From: Atopobacter sp. AH10
GTDB lineage: Bacteria; Bacillota; Bacilli; Lactobacillales; Aerococcaceae
Direction: 5' to 3'
Assembly: GCF_003664595.1 (NCBI RefSeq)
Contig: NZ_QXPZ01000027.1
Coordinates: 1 to 56,937 of the forward strand
Length of the DNA: 56,937 nt
The position numbers were made by a program, and so were the translations under genes. Shown here one piece after another: positions 8,101 to 17,388 of the stretch. Every line of letters starts with the position of its first letter. Within the stretch, counting starts at the first letter, position 1. The notes under the pieces were generated by a model. It was given only the letters and a program-made list of their open reading frames with translations, was not told the origin of the DNA and did no database searches.

Positions 8101-8946
8101 ATGGAAAATTTAGAATTAGAAAAAGTAAGACAAATCAAAGGAAAAGTGAGCTTAACGCCACAAGATCGGGTCTTCTTATCCCGATACAAGTCTAGGCCAA
8201 AACCCAGTGACTTTTTGGATTACTTGATTGAGGATCCAATCTATATGAGAGGGGATCGTGGCTTTGCTGATGATCAGGCAATCATTTGTGGTATAGGAAA
8301 ATTAAACGGGCAAGTGATTAGCTTTATTGCTTCTAATAAAGGACATGATATTAAAGAAAATCAAGCTTTTAATTATGGAATGATCAAGGCTGAAGGCTAT
8401 CGAAAAGCGATACGCTGTATGAAGGAAGCAGAAAAATTTCACAGGCCTCTCCTTTGTATAGTGGATACTCCAGGAGCTTACCCAGGTGTTGATGCAGAGG
8501 AACGTGGCCAGGCGCACGCAATAGCTGAATCTATTTACACGCTGACTCGACTAAAAATACCTGTCATTTCAGTGATTAGCGGTGAAGGAGCTAGTGGAGG
8601 TGCTGTGTCTCTTGCAGTATGTGACTATCTCATCATGATGGAAAATGCTATATATTCCATTTTGTCACCAGAAGGTTTTGCATCTATCCTGTATAAAGAT
8701 GCCAAAAAAGCTGACTATGCTAAAGAAATAATGAAGCTTGAAGCGAAGGATCTTTTAGCTTTTGGAATAGCTGACGAAGTGATAAAAGAAAATATTGCGG
8801 AAACTATCGATGACTTTGAAGAAAACTTTAAACGCGTTAAAGAGGCCATTGAAAAGCAACTAAAGCTTCTTGACAAAAGAGAAATAAAAGACCTACTAAA
8901 GGACAGGAAGACGAAGTTTAGAAAGGTAAACAGTCTATGCATTTAG
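8101..8946 (+). CDS. accA: acetyl-CoA carboxylase carboxyltransferase subunit alpha
   Basis: Partner of AccD in the carboxyltransferase tetramer. The 281-residue protein has IVDTPGAYPGVDAEERGQ near residue 120 and ISGEGASGGAVSLAVCD near 160-175, the oxyanion-hole region of the alpha subunit. It is shorter than the 310-320 residues of proteobacterial AccA, as usual in Gram-positive bacteria. The spacing to accD is 3 bases and its 3' end overlaps fabK by 10 bases. Confidence 0.95.
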   Translation: MENLELEKVRQIKGKVSLTPQDRVFLSRYKSRPKPSDFLDYLIEDPIYMRGDRGFADDQAIICGIGKLNGQVISFIASNKGHDIKENQAFNYGMIKAEGYRKAIRCMKEAEKFHRPLLCIVDTPGAYPGVDAEERGQAHAIAESIYTLTRLKIPVISVISGEGASGGAVSLAVCDYLIMMENAIYSILSPEGFASILYKDAKKADYAKEIMKLEAKDLLAFGIADEVIKENIAETIDDFEENFKRVKEAIEKQLKLLDKREIKDLLKDRKTKFRKVNSLCI

Positions 8947-9875
8947 AAAAAATATTACATACGAAATACCCTATTATTCAAGGCGGAATGGCCTGGATTG
9001 CAGATGGTGCATTTGCTGCTAGCGTATCTAATAATGGCGCTATGGGGCTAATTGCTACTGGGGGAAGAACCATCGATGAAATTCGAAAAGAAATAGAAAT
9101 ATGCAAAAGCCTAACTGATAAACCTTTTGGCTTGAATGTGTTAATGCTTCATTGGGAAGTAGAGGCTATAAGCGATCTAGTGGTGGAATATAATATTCCT
9201 TTTGTCACGACAGGTGCTGGAAATCCTGGTAAGTATATCAAGAAATGGAAAGAAAATGGGACAGTAGTTTTCCCAGTTGTTCCGACTAAGGCATTAGCGA
9301 TTCGGATGGAACGTGCAGGGGCTGATGGGGTCATTTGTGAAGGAACCGAAGCAGGAGGCCATGTTGGAGAATTAACGACTATGGTGTTAGTCAATGAAGT
9401 GGCAGAGGCTGTGAATATTCCGGTAGTGGCCGCTGGAGGGATCTGTAATGGACGCTCCATGTTAGCTGCAGAAGCGCTTGGAGCTTGTGGAGTTCAATTA
9501 GGGACTATTCTCCTTGGCAGTGAAGAATGCCCAATTCATCCGAATTATAAGGACAAATTAATCAAGTCTAAATCCACATCGGTTAAGGTGATTGGTCGTA
9601 TTAATGGTTTACCAACTCGTGTGGTGAAGAATCAAATGACCAAAGATTATATCGATTTAGAGAAATCTGGAGCTAGTTTAGATGAGTTAGAAAAACTTAC
9701 CCATGCCGCACTCGGGAGAGCTGTTCGAGAAGGAGATATGGAAAGAGGATCTATAATGGCTGGACAAGTTGTTGAAGCCATAACAGAGATCCGCCCATTA
9801 GCTCAAATTTTCCAAGAATTGATGGAAGAATATAATGTTGAGAAGATCAAATTGTGTCAAGGAGATCGGTCATGA
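8937..9875 (+). CDS. fabK: enoyl-ACP reductase II (FMN-dependent)
   Basis: Catalyses the last reduction of each elongation cycle, trans-2-enoyl-ACP to acyl-ACP, using NAD(P)H and FMN. The 312-residue TIM-barrel protein starts LHTKYPIIQGGMAWIADG and contains VICEGTEAGGHVGE near residues 131-144 and VVAAGGICNGRSM near 163-175. These are the nitronate-monooxygenase-like FMN and phosphate-binding loops seen in FabK. No FabI homologue is in the operon. FabK-type enzymes are known to be insensitive to triclosan. It overlaps accA by 10 bases and fabD by 4. Confidence 0.95.
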   Translation: MHLEKILHTKYPIIQGGMAWIADGAFAASVSNNGAMGLIATGGRTIDEIRKEIEICKSLTDKPFGLNVLMLHWEVEAISDLVVEYNIPFVTTGAGNPGKYIKKWKENGTVVFPVVPTKALAIRMERAGADGVICEGTEAGGHVGELTTMVLVNEVAEAVNIPVVAAGGICNGRSMLAAEALGACGVQLGTILLGSEECPIHPNYKDKLIKSKSTSVKVIGRINGLPTRVVKNQMTKDYIDLEKSGASLDELEKLTHAALGRAVREGDMERGSIMAGQVVEAITEIRPLAQIFQELMEEYNVEKIKLCQGDRS

Positions 9876-10795
9876 AAATAGGATTTCTCTATGGAGGACA
9901 AGGTAGTCAAAGGGAAGGAATGGGGCTTGATTTTTATCAACAGATAGAAGAAGCAGGCCAGATTTACGATTCTTTTCCCTATGCAGATTTTATTAAAGAA
10001 GTTTCTTTCGAATATGAGATGAAACGCTTATCTGAAACCCAATACGCCCAACCAGCTCTAGTGGCTTACCAAGTGATGCTGACCCAGTTGTTAGAGAATC
10101 AGGGCATTCACCCTGAAGGCTACTGTGGTTTATCCATTGGTGAATATTCAGCACTTTATGGAGCAGGAGTTATTCGTCCAAAAGATGCTATTGAGATCGC
10201 AAAATTCCGTGGCGAAGTCATGGATAAGGATGCGAAAGCTGTAGATACAGCTATGCTAGCGGTTCTTCATAAAAATGAGTCGGAAGTTTTGGCTTTATTG
10301 GAAGAAGAGCGAGTGGCGGATCGTATTTTTATTTCGAATATTAACTCTAGTCAACAAATTGTTCTCGGAGGGGAAAGTGAAGACATCGAACGCTTAGCCC
10401 AATCCTTGAAAGCTAAAAAAATTCGGGCGATTAAATTGAAAACAGAAGCGGCTTTTCATACGAAATTTATGTCGGAAGCTAGTGAGAAATTAGGTGATTT
10501 TCTTCAAAGAATCGACTTTCAGATACCACAATCAGATCTTTATCTCAATCTCACTGGACGTTTATATGAGGGAGAAGACTTCCGTCAAACCTTTACGAAG
10601 CAAGTGAAAGAAACGGTTAGATTGGCAGACGATCTCAACCATATGATTCAAGATGGATATGATTGTTTCATTGAAATTGCGCCAAGTTCCGTTTTTGAAA
10701 AGTTGCTGGGGAAAATTGCCCCTCATGTGAAGGTTTACCCAGTGACCACAGTTGATGACTATAAAAAGGTAGTGGAGGAATTGAATGGGAAATAG
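9872..10795 (+). CDS. fabD: malonyl-CoA:ACP transacylase
   Basis: Loads malonyl groups from CoA onto ACP. The 307-residue protein begins MKIGFLYGGQGSQREGMG, the family N-terminus with its GQGSQ oxyanion loop. It has the nucleophile Ser88 in GLSIGEYSALYGAG and the AAFHTKFM histidine region near 190. I chose the ATG at 9872, which has an AAGGAG site 8 bases upstream. An upstream GTG at 9854 would start inside fabK without a ribosome binding site. It overlaps fabK by 4 bases and fabG by 11. Confidence 0.96.
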   Translation: MKIGFLYGGQGSQREGMGLDFYQQIEEAGQIYDSFPYADFIKEVSFEYEMKRLSETQYAQPALVAYQVMLTQLLENQGIHPEGYCGLSIGEYSALYGAGVIRPKDAIEIAKFRGEVMDKDAKAVDTAMLAVLHKNESEVLALLEEERVADRIFISNINSSQQIVLGGESEDIERLAQSLKAKKIRAIKLKTEAAFHTKFMSEASEKLGDFLQRIDFQIPQSDLYLNLTGRLYEGEDFRQTFTKQVKETVRLADDLNHMIQDGYDCFIEIAPSSVFEKLLGKIAPHVKVYPVTTVDDYKKVVEELNGK

Positions 10796-11537
10796 AACAT
10801 GCTTTATCACGGGGGCTAGTCGAGGTATTGGCCGAGCGATTGCCCGTAAATTTTTAGAAGAAGGCTATAACTTAGCGCTGAACTATCGTAAAGACGAAGA
10901 CAAGCAATCTTTAGAAGAAGAGTTCGAGCAAGTGAAAAAAGACTGCCAGTTAAGTTCAGAAATCATCTACTTAAAAGGTGATGTCCGTCATTACGACCAA
11001 TGCGAAGAAATGTATAAGGCCTGTGTGGAGGCTTTTGGTAAAGTTGATGTCCTCATTAACAATGCAGGTATTACAAGAGATAATCTAGCTGTTCGCATGA
11101 AGAATGAAGATTTTTATGATGTGATGGAAGTAAACCTATATTCTTGCTTCTATTTCATGAAATTATTCGGCAAACACATGATGAAAAATCGCTATGGTCG
11201 GATCATTTCTATCTCCTCTATTGTAGGACTTAGAGGGAATGCCGGACAAGTGAACTATGCTGCAAGTAAGGCAGGGATTATTGGGATGACCAAGTCTTTA
11301 GCAAAAGAATTATCAGCTCGGTCGGTGACGGTCAATGCAATTGCGCCAGGTTTTGTTAAGTCGGATATGACGGACAAGTTGAGCGATAAAGTGAAAGATA
11401 GCATTCTAGCCTCTATTCCAACTGGTAGTTTTGCAGAAGGGGAAGATATTGCTAATGCAGCCTTGTTCTTAGCTAGTGACTCAGCTAAACAAATTACAGG
11501 TCAAGTAATCTCTGTAGATGGAGGGATGAGTATATGA
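10785..11537 (+). CDS. fabG: 3-oxoacyl-ACP reductase
   Basis: NADPH-dependent reduction of 3-ketoacyl-ACP, the first reduction of the cycle. The 250-residue short-chain dehydrogenase has the TGASRGIG nucleotide loop (9-16), NNAG (92-95), the catalytic serine region SISSIVG (142-148) and Y158-x3-K162, and ends with a GQVISVDGGMSI strand typical of FabG. One oddity is the insertion-like QSLEEEFEQVKKDC stretch at 41-54. The overlaps with fabD (11 bases) and fabF (4 bases) keep it in one transcript. Confidence 0.96.
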   Translation: MGNRTCFITGASRGIGRAIARKFLEEGYNLALNYRKDEDKQSLEEEFEQVKKDCQLSSEIIYLKGDVRHYDQCEEMYKACVEAFGKVDVLINNAGITRDNLAVRMKNEDFYDVMEVNLYSCFYFMKLFGKHMMKNRYGRIISISSIVGLRGNAGQVNYAASKAGIIGMTKSLAKELSARSVTVNAIAPGFVKSDMTDKLSDKVKDSILASIPTGSFAEGEDIANAALFLASDSAKQITGQVISVDGGMSI

Positions 11538-12769
11538 GAAGAGTAGTTGTGACTGGTATGGGGATTATCTCTCCAATTGGAAGCGAAATTGAAGAAGTCA
11601 GCAAGAATTTAAAAGAGGGCTATTGCGGAATCAGTGAAATTGATTTGTTAGAAGATCCAGATTTGAAACTGAAATACTGGGGATATTGTTACGATTTCGA
11701 TCCTGAAGGACTGCTGACACGTAAAGAAATTGGCCGGATGGACCGTGTAACACAACTAGGTCTTTATGCTGCTAAAAAAGCTATTGAAGATAGTCAAATA
11801 GACTTTGATGATTATGACCGTGACCGTGTTGCTACAGTTATCGGCAGTGGGGTGGGTGGTTTTGATACCATCGAAGAAGCGGTAAAAATCCAATGTGAAA
11901 AAGGAATTTGCCGGTTAAATCCTTTGACTATTCCAATGGTGATGGCCAATAGAACAGCTAATGAAGTGGCGATTCGCTATGGACTTCATGGGGAAAGTCA
12001 AACCCCTGTTGCAGCTTGCGCTACTGGGACTAATGCTATCTTAAATGGCTACCGAGCCATCAAAGACGGTTATGCAGACTGTGTGATCTCTGGTGGGGCA
12101 GAAGCTGCAGATACCTTGCTAGGGATTGGGAGTTTCCAACAAATTAAAGCTTTATCCAAGGCTGAAAGTTTAGATCGGGCTTCTATTCCATTTGATGCCG
12201 AACGTTCCGGTTTTGTCCCTGCTGAAGGGGCAGGCATCTTGGTTCTTGAAGAGTATGAGCATGCCCTTAAACGTGGAGCGAAGATCTATGCAGAAATCGC
12301 TGGTGGGGGTATTACTTGTGATGCTTACCACATCACTGCACCAAACCCAGATGGGGTTTATGTGGCTAAAGCAATGGAAAACGCCATCAAGGAAAGAGGG
12401 CATAGTTTAGAAGATATTGATTATATTAATGCCCATGGAACCTCTACAGCCAAGAATGACCAAATGGAAACAAATGCTATCAAGTATCTCTTCAAAGATC
12501 GGGCGAAAGATGTGGCTATTTCTTCAACCAAATCCATGACTGGGCACCTTCTTGGGGCAGCTGGAGCAGTAGAAGCTATCTTTACGATCTTAGCTATAAG
12601 AGACTCATTCATTCCTCCAACGATTAATTTGAAAGTTCCGGATGAAGAGTTAGATTTGAACTATACAGCAAATAAGGCTGTTGAAAAAGAAGTTAACTAT
12701 GCCTTGAGCAATTCTTGTGCTTTTGGTGGCTCCAACGTTGCTTTACTCTTTAAAAAGGTGGAAGATTAA
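11534..12769 (+). CDS. fabF: 3-oxoacyl-ACP synthase II
   Basis: Condenses malonyl-ACP with acyl-ACP, the elongation step. The 411-residue thiolase-fold enzyme has the Cys-His-His triad: C162 in the ACATGTNAI motif, H301 in NAHGTSTAKND and H338 in SMTGHLLGAAGA. It also has the C-terminal GGSNVALLFK. It is the only condensing enzyme in the cluster. No fabH is present in this window, so initiation must be encoded elsewhere. Overlaps fabG by 4 bases and fabZ by 1. Confidence 0.97.
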   Translation: MRRVVVTGMGIISPIGSEIEEVSKNLKEGYCGISEIDLLEDPDLKLKYWGYCYDFDPEGLLTRKEIGRMDRVTQLGLYAAKKAIEDSQIDFDDYDRDRVATVIGSGVGGFDTIEEAVKIQCEKGICRLNPLTIPMVMANRTANEVAIRYGLHGESQTPVAACATGTNAILNGYRAIKDGYADCVISGGAEAADTLLGIGSFQQIKALSKAESLDRASIPFDAERSGFVPAEGAGILVLEEYEHALKRGAKIYAEIAGGGITCDAYHITAPNPDGVYVAKAMENAIKERGHSLEDIDYINAHGTSTAKNDQMETNAIKYLFKDRAKDVAISSTKSMTGHLLGAAGAVEAIFTILAIRDSFIPPTINLKVPDEELDLNYTANKAVEKEVNYALSNSCAFGGSNVALLFKKVED

Positions 12770-13203
12770 TGCTTGATTCTAATCAAATAAAGGATATTCT
12801 CCCCCACCGCCAACCAATGAGCATGATCGACCGTGTTCTTGAGATTAAAGAAGGGGAATATGCGATTGGTTTAAAAAATATTTCAGTAGCAGATCCGATC
12901 TTTAATGGACACTTTCCGGATTTCCATATTTATCCAGGCGTCTTGTTGGTGGAATCTATGGCTCAAGTGGGGGCGGTAGCTATCTTGAGTACAGAAGAAT
13001 ATAAGGGCAAATACGCTTATTTTGCAGGGATAGAAAAGGCAAAATTTAAAAAGCCAGTTCGTCCTGGTGATCAACTTATTATTGAAAGTAAGTTAATCAA
13101 GATGAGACATGGCTTAGGTTACGCAGAAGCAACCTGTAAAGTAGATGACAAAATTGTAGCAAGTGCCAAACTATCTTTTGTTATTGCGGATAAATTGGCT
13201 TAA
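12769..13203 (+). CDS. fabZ: 3-hydroxyacyl-ACP dehydratase
   Basis: Removes water from 3-hydroxyacyl-ACP. The 144-residue hot-dog protein has LPHRQPMSMIDRV at 11-23, the catalytic H48 in NGHFPDFHIYPG, and the Glu62-containing LVESMAQ helix. It is the last gene of the operon. In streptococci fabZ sits between accB and accC, so the order here is different. Whether unsaturated fatty acids are made through a FabM or second FabZ encoded elsewhere cannot be seen. Confidence 0.96.
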   Translation: MLDSNQIKDILPHRQPMSMIDRVLEIKEGEYAIGLKNISVADPIFNGHFPDFHIYPGVLLVESMAQVGAVAILSTEEYKGKYAYFAGIEKAKFKKPVRPGDQLIIESKLIKMRHGLGYAEATCKVDDKIVASAKLSFVIADKLA

Positions 13204-13230
13204 AAGGCTTTCGATTTTATGGATAAGAAA

Positions 13231-13280
13231 AAGGATCCAATTGTCACTCGATTTAAACGAGTTAAGGCAATTGGATCCTT
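13231..13280. terminator. bidirectional terminator between fabZ and the CstA gene
   Basis: A perfect 13-bp stem (AAGGATCCAATTG / CAATTGGATCCTT). Read leftward it is followed by a T-run (TTTTTCTT), and read rightward by a weaker T-rich tail. It sits between two convergent genes and can serve both. Confidence 0.85.
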
Positions 13281-13318
13281 TAGTTTAGTCAGCTATTTGA
13301 GACGGACTGGATAAGCGA

Positions 13319-14764
13319 TTAGGCTGGATTATTTTGACTTTCTTTGTTGCCAATGACACGATCCTTCGCTTTATTGACGACGAAAGTCATGGCAATAATG
13401 ATGATACCACCGATAATAGCACCTAAGACAGTACCCTTATGAGCGCCTAAATGGAAACCTTCAGGAGCTTCCAAGATATAAGTTGTGCAGACTAAGGTCA
13501 TGAAGGCGGCTGGTAGGTAGGTGAAGATAGGGTTCTTCTTGTGGTGAATGAGGAAGGCTGTAGCTGTCCACAAGACAACGGCAGCTAGAGATTGGTTAGA
13601 AAAGGCGAAGTAACGCCAAATCATACTAAAGTCCATTCCGGCTAAGATGTAAACTAGGATAAAGAGAGGAATGGCAATGACCAATCTGTTTTTCAAAGGA
13701 CGTTGATCCAGTTTTAAAGCATCAGCGATAGTTAAACGTACGGCACGGAAGGCTGTATCCCCAGAAGTAATAGGGCAAGCGACAACCCCGAGTACAGCAA
13801 GGATACCACCGACAGTCCCCATCAAGCCAAAGGAAACTTGTGTGACCACTTTGGCAGGAGTAGAACTAGCTAAGATGTGGTGTAATTGTGGCACACCACC
13901 AAAATAGGCAGATGCTGCGCTGGCCCAAACCATAGCGATGATTCCTTCAGTGATCATGGCACCATAAAAGACGATATGACCATATTTTTCGTTCTTAATG
14001 CAACGAGCCATCATAGGAGATTGAGTGGAGTGGAAACCAGATATAGCCCCACAGGCGATGGTAGTAAATAGCATAGCCCAAATAGGGTTGTGGTCAGGGT
14101 TTTGGTTAGCTAGGCTAAATGTTGGAATAGTGTAACCCTTGACAATTAAGCTGATCCCAATCCCGAATGCCATGATTAAGAGGGATGCCCCAAGCACAGG
14201 ATAGATTTTCCCGATAATTTTATCAATGGAAACGATAGTGGCTAAAATGTAGTAACAGAAAATGATAATTAGCCAAACGGAGAAACTCGTGATGCCAAAG
14301 AAGCCACGACTTTTCAAAATATCAGCGGGGCCTGTCATAAATACGGTACCCGTTAAGATTAAAAGGATGACCGAGAAGACCCGCATGATTTGACGAGCGG
14401 TATTGCCTAAATAGTCACCAGCTACTTCAGGAATAGAAGCACCATTAGACCGAACGCTCATCATACCAGAGAAGTAGTCATGCACGGCACCACCGAAAAT
14501 ACAGCCGAGTGCAATCCACACAAAGGAAGAAGAACCAAAAAGAGCCCCTTGAATCCCTCCGTAGATTGGCCCTAAACCCACAACGTTTAAAACTTGAATC
14601 ATGAAAACTTTCCAAGTGGGTAGCGGGGTGTAGTCAACGTCGTCACGTAATGTGTAGGCAGGAGTGGTACGATTTTCGTCCGCACCAAATAGTTTATGAA
14701 TAAAGAGTCCGTAGGTAAAGAATCCCCCTACGAGAATGAGTATTCCGAGGATAAATTGAGTCAT
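13319..14764 (-). CDS. CstA-type carbon starvation transporter
   Basis: A polytopic membrane protein of 481 residues that matches the short Gram-positive CstA type. Marks are VGLGPIYGGIQGALFGSSSFVWI near residues 65-85, GGAVHDYFSGMMSVRSNGASIPE near 93-115, and the central FHSTQSPMMARCIKNE and ITSGDTAFRAVRL segments. Relatives import peptides or pyruvate under nutrient limitation. I chose ATG 14764, which has AAAGAAGG 8 bases upstream. A GTG at 14773 is possible but would overlap that site. It is a single gene with an AT-rich palindrome about 70 bases before the start. Confidence 0.9.
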   Translation of the reverse strand: MTQFILGILILVGGFFTYGLFIHKLFGADENRTTPAYTLRDDVDYTPLPTWKVFMIQVLNVVGLGPIYGGIQGALFGSSSFVWIALGCIFGGAVHDYFSGMMSVRSNGASIPEVAGDYLGNTARQIMRVFSVILLILTGTVFMTGPADILKSRGFFGITSFSVWLIIIFCYYILATIVSIDKIIGKIYPVLGASLLIMAFGIGISLIVKGYTIPTFSLANQNPDHNPIWAMLFTTIACGAISGFHSTQSPMMARCIKNEKYGHIVFYGAMITEGIIAMVWASAASAYFGGVPQLHHILASSTPAKVVTQVSFGLMGTVGGILAVLGVVACPITSGDTAFRAVRLTIADALKLDQRPLKNRLVIAIPLFILVYILAGMDFSMIWRYFAFSNQSLAAVVLWTATAFLIHHKKNPIFTYLPAAFMTLVCTTYILEAPEGFHLGAHKGTVLGAIIGGIIIIAMTFVVNKAKDRVIGNKESQNNPA

Positions 14765-14836
14765 AATCAACACCTTCTTTATTTAATAAAACTGACTTAC
14801 TATGCGACTATAAAGAAATAATAACAGCAAATACTT

Positions 14837-14862
14837 CCTTAATATAAAAATTTTATATAAGG
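14837..14862. promoter_or_regulatory. AT-rich palindrome upstream of the CstA gene
   Basis: A near-perfect inverted repeat (CCTTAATATAAAA against TTTTATATAAGG) lies 73-98 bases upstream of the CstA start. It could be an operator. I cannot assign a regulator. Confidence 0.35.
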
Positions 14863-15366
14863 CATAGTTTGTTTATGCAAATCAATTATAAACGGTTGAG
14901 GTGGAGCGATATAAATGACTTTTTTTAGGAAATCACCCCCTACGGATTCTTGAAATAATAATTCCTTATTATGTCTTACCACTTTTTTTGAAAAAGTTCA
15001 ACGATAGGCACGAAAATATATTCCTAAAATAGTATACATAACAAATGAAGAAATAGATATATAAGCTTGAAGAATGAGTGTTTTTTCATAAATATTTTGC
15101 TATAAAAGTTATTTAGAAGAAAATTTATAAAAAATGGTGATCAGATGTATAGGAGTGAAGGGGGCAGTTGTCTAGTAGTGGAAAGAGTAGAGTGGGATCG
15201 ATGAGAGTTTGTGGATTGGCGTGACAGGATATTTGAGTTATAATGAGAACGCTGAAAAAGCGATAGAAAAGGCCTTAGCTAGAAAATAAGGAGGGACATA
15301 TTTAGGGTTTACAATTTAGTCTATTGTGAGCTTTTAGGGATCATATCTTTAGTTGGAGAGGGGAAA
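14863..15366. other. intergenic region with a short coding relic
   Basis: About 500 AT-rich bases. The frame 15191-15289 reads GVTGYLSYNENAEKAIEKALARK before a stop. It has protein-like composition but no start codon context and an in-frame stop just upstream, so it looks like the 3' end of a decayed gene. Nothing else is recognisable. Confidence 0.35.
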
Positions 15367-16689
15367 ATGATGGATTATTTAGAAATTTCACAAGAATTAG
15401 TAGATTTTATACAAAATAGCCCGAGTATGTTTCATTCCTGTGAGACGATTAGCCTGGTATTGGAAGCGGCGGGTTTTAGCTACTTGAATGAAGGGGATGC
15501 TTGGCAGTTAGAAAAGGGTGGGAAATATTACACCACTCGTAACGGTTCTTCGCTTATTGCCTTTACAGTGGGACAAAATTTGTCCGATTACCATTTTCAA
15601 TTAACGGCTTCTCACAGTGATTCGCCAAGCTTCAAGATTAAAAGTGTGCCAATTTTAGAGGGGCCTGGTGAATATATTCGCTTGAACGTTGAAGCTTATG
15701 GTGGGATGATCGATGCTTCTTGGTTTGATCGTCCATTAGGGATTGCTGGACGTGTTCTTGTTCGAGAAGATGGAAAAGTTGTCTCTAAACTATTGCATAT
15801 CGAAGATGATGTGCTCATTATCCCTAATGTAGCCATTCACATGAATCGAAAAATTAACGATGGCTTTTCTTTCAATCGTCAAGTCGATCTTTGCCCGCTG
15901 TTTTCTACTGGGGAATTAAAGTCAGAAGACTTTGATCGGATGATTGCCGAATACTTAGGTATTCAAGTAGAAGATATTCTCTCTAGCGATTTATTTGTGG
16001 TGAACCATCAAGCTCCTAGTATTTGGGGATTTGCCAAGGAGTTTGTGTCGACGCCTAAATTAGATGATTTACAATGTGCTTATGCTGCCTTAAAAGCCTT
16101 TGTTTCAAGTGAGAATGATGAAACTATCAATGTTTATGCTTGTTTTGACAATGAAGAAGTAGGATCGAATACCAAGCAAGGAGCTATGTCGACATTTTTA
16201 TATGACAGCTTGCAAAGGATCAATAGCGCGCTGGGTTATACAAGTGAGGATTACTATCGAGCAGTTGCTAAATCCTTCTTGGTTTCATGTGATAACGGGC
16301 ATGCGGTTCATCCTAACCATGGTGAAATGGCAGATGATGGCAACCGGAGCTATATGAACAAGGGGATTGTTTTGAAAGAAGCGGCTAATCAAAAATACAC
16401 GACAGATGCTTTTTCTCGAGCTGTCTTTAAAGAGATATGTCACAAAGCTCAAGTCCCTTACCAATACTTTGCTAACCGATCGAATATGGCTGGAGGTTCT
16501 ACTTTGGGGAATCTGTCGAATATTCAGGTGAGCCTGCATGCATTAGATATTGGTTTACCCCAATTAGCCATGCATTCTGCTTATGAAACTTGTGGGAGTA
16601 AGGATACCCTTTATGCTGTTGAAGCTCTGACTCAGTTCTACAATTCGACGATCAAAGTCAACTCTGCCTTCGATTTTTCTATTAACTAA
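15367..16689 (+). CDS. M18 family aminopeptidase
   Basis: A cytosolic metallo-aminopeptidase of the aspartyl aminopeptidase type that trims N-terminal, often acidic, residues from peptides. The 440-residue protein has the metal-binding ASHSDSPSFKIK (H83, D85), the CFDNEEVGSNTKQGA motif near 258-272 and a C-terminal LAMHSAYETCGSKD with the last metal histidine. Two ATG codons are adjacent (15367 and 15370), with GGAGAGGGG upstream, so either may be used. It stands alone and a terminator follows at 16853. Confidence 0.93.
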   Translation: MMDYLEISQELVDFIQNSPSMFHSCETISLVLEAAGFSYLNEGDAWQLEKGGKYYTTRNGSSLIAFTVGQNLSDYHFQLTASHSDSPSFKIKSVPILEGPGEYIRLNVEAYGGMIDASWFDRPLGIAGRVLVREDGKVVSKLLHIEDDVLIIPNVAIHMNRKINDGFSFNRQVDLCPLFSTGELKSEDFDRMIAEYLGIQVEDILSSDLFVVNHQAPSIWGFAKEFVSTPKLDDLQCAYAALKAFVSSENDETINVYACFDNEEVGSNTKQGAMSTFLYDSLQRINSALGYTSEDYYRAVAKSFLVSCDNGHAVHPNHGEMADDGNRSYMNKGIVLKEAANQKYTTDAFSRAVFKEICHKAQVPYQYFANRSNMAGGSTLGNLSNIQVSLHALDIGLPQLAMHSAYETCGSKDTLYAVEALTQFYNSTIKVNSAFDFSIN

Positions 16690-16988
16690 GCCTAGTTATA
16701 GATTTGTTTGGATAAGACTCAAGGATGAGGAACAGGTCAAAACAGATTCTTGAAGCAAAAATTTGGCAGGATATGGATCTAGAAGCTAAAGTGTCCAATT
16801 TTTATGAGTACTATAAGCCAAGTGACCTATGTTACGAGTAAGATAAAAGAAGAAGGATAGCCTCAGATTAGGGGTTATCCTTTTTCATTACGCTAAGAAA
16901 GAAAGCGCATACTTTACAGCTGGGGAAAGTGTTATAATGAAACTAAGCTTTGTCGAACATCTTGCTAAGAAATTAAGGAGGAATAAAA
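16690..16988. other. intergenic region, possible 38-codon ORF
   Basis: A short frame at 16725-16841 reads MRNRSKQILEAKIWQDMDLE and on to DLCYE. It has protein-like composition but no spaced ribosome binding site and may be a gene remnant. The terminator at 16853 follows directly. Confidence 0.25.
16853..16885 (+). terminator. Rho-independent terminator
   Basis: A 10-bp stem with one mismatch (AAGGATAGCC / GGTTATCCTT) with a 10-base loop runs into TTTTT. It lies about 165 bases after the M18 peptidase gene. Confidence 0.75.
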
Positions 16989-17279
16989 ATGACACGGCAT
17001 ATTTTGACGATCTGTTCATATGAAACGCGAGTGGATTTAGGGGCGTATTTCCATTTGAAAACAGACTGGTTTAAGAGTGATGAGGAAATCACTTCTATCA
17101 TTATTGATCAAGATAATGTGTTTTCGAAGATCCTATCCATCTATCCTAAAAATTTTGTGATGTATCTTGAACAGGATCAAAATGGGTCGATTTATCGTAG
17201 TAATTATCCTTTGATCTTACATGAGGGACAAGATTATTACGAAGTAGATTGGGACAAGAAAAGTCTTCTAGCTCAATAG
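16989..17279 (+). CDS. hypothetical protein, 96 residues
   Basis: I do not recognise this protein. It has no signal peptide or membrane segment and reads as a small soluble mixed alpha/beta protein: RHILTICSYETRVDLG, an acidic stretch SDEEITSIIIDQD, then FVMYLEQDQNGSIYRSNYP and a C-terminal YYEVDWDKK. The start is well supported by AAGGAGG 7 bases upstream. It lies between the M18 peptidase terminator and the tandem repeat region, so it is probably expressed on its own. Confidence 0.75.
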   Translation: MTRHILTICSYETRVDLGAYFHLKTDWFKSDEEITSIIIDQDNVFSKILSIYPKNFVMYLEQDQNGSIYRSNYPLILHEGQDYYEVDWDKKSLLAQ

Positions 17280-17388
17280 TTTAAAGTGTACAAAAAAGGT
17301 TTTTTAGCAAAAATATTCATATGAATTTACGAAAGATCCCATTTAGATAGTCTTTTTTTGCTATAATGAAGCAATGAATTTGAAAATA

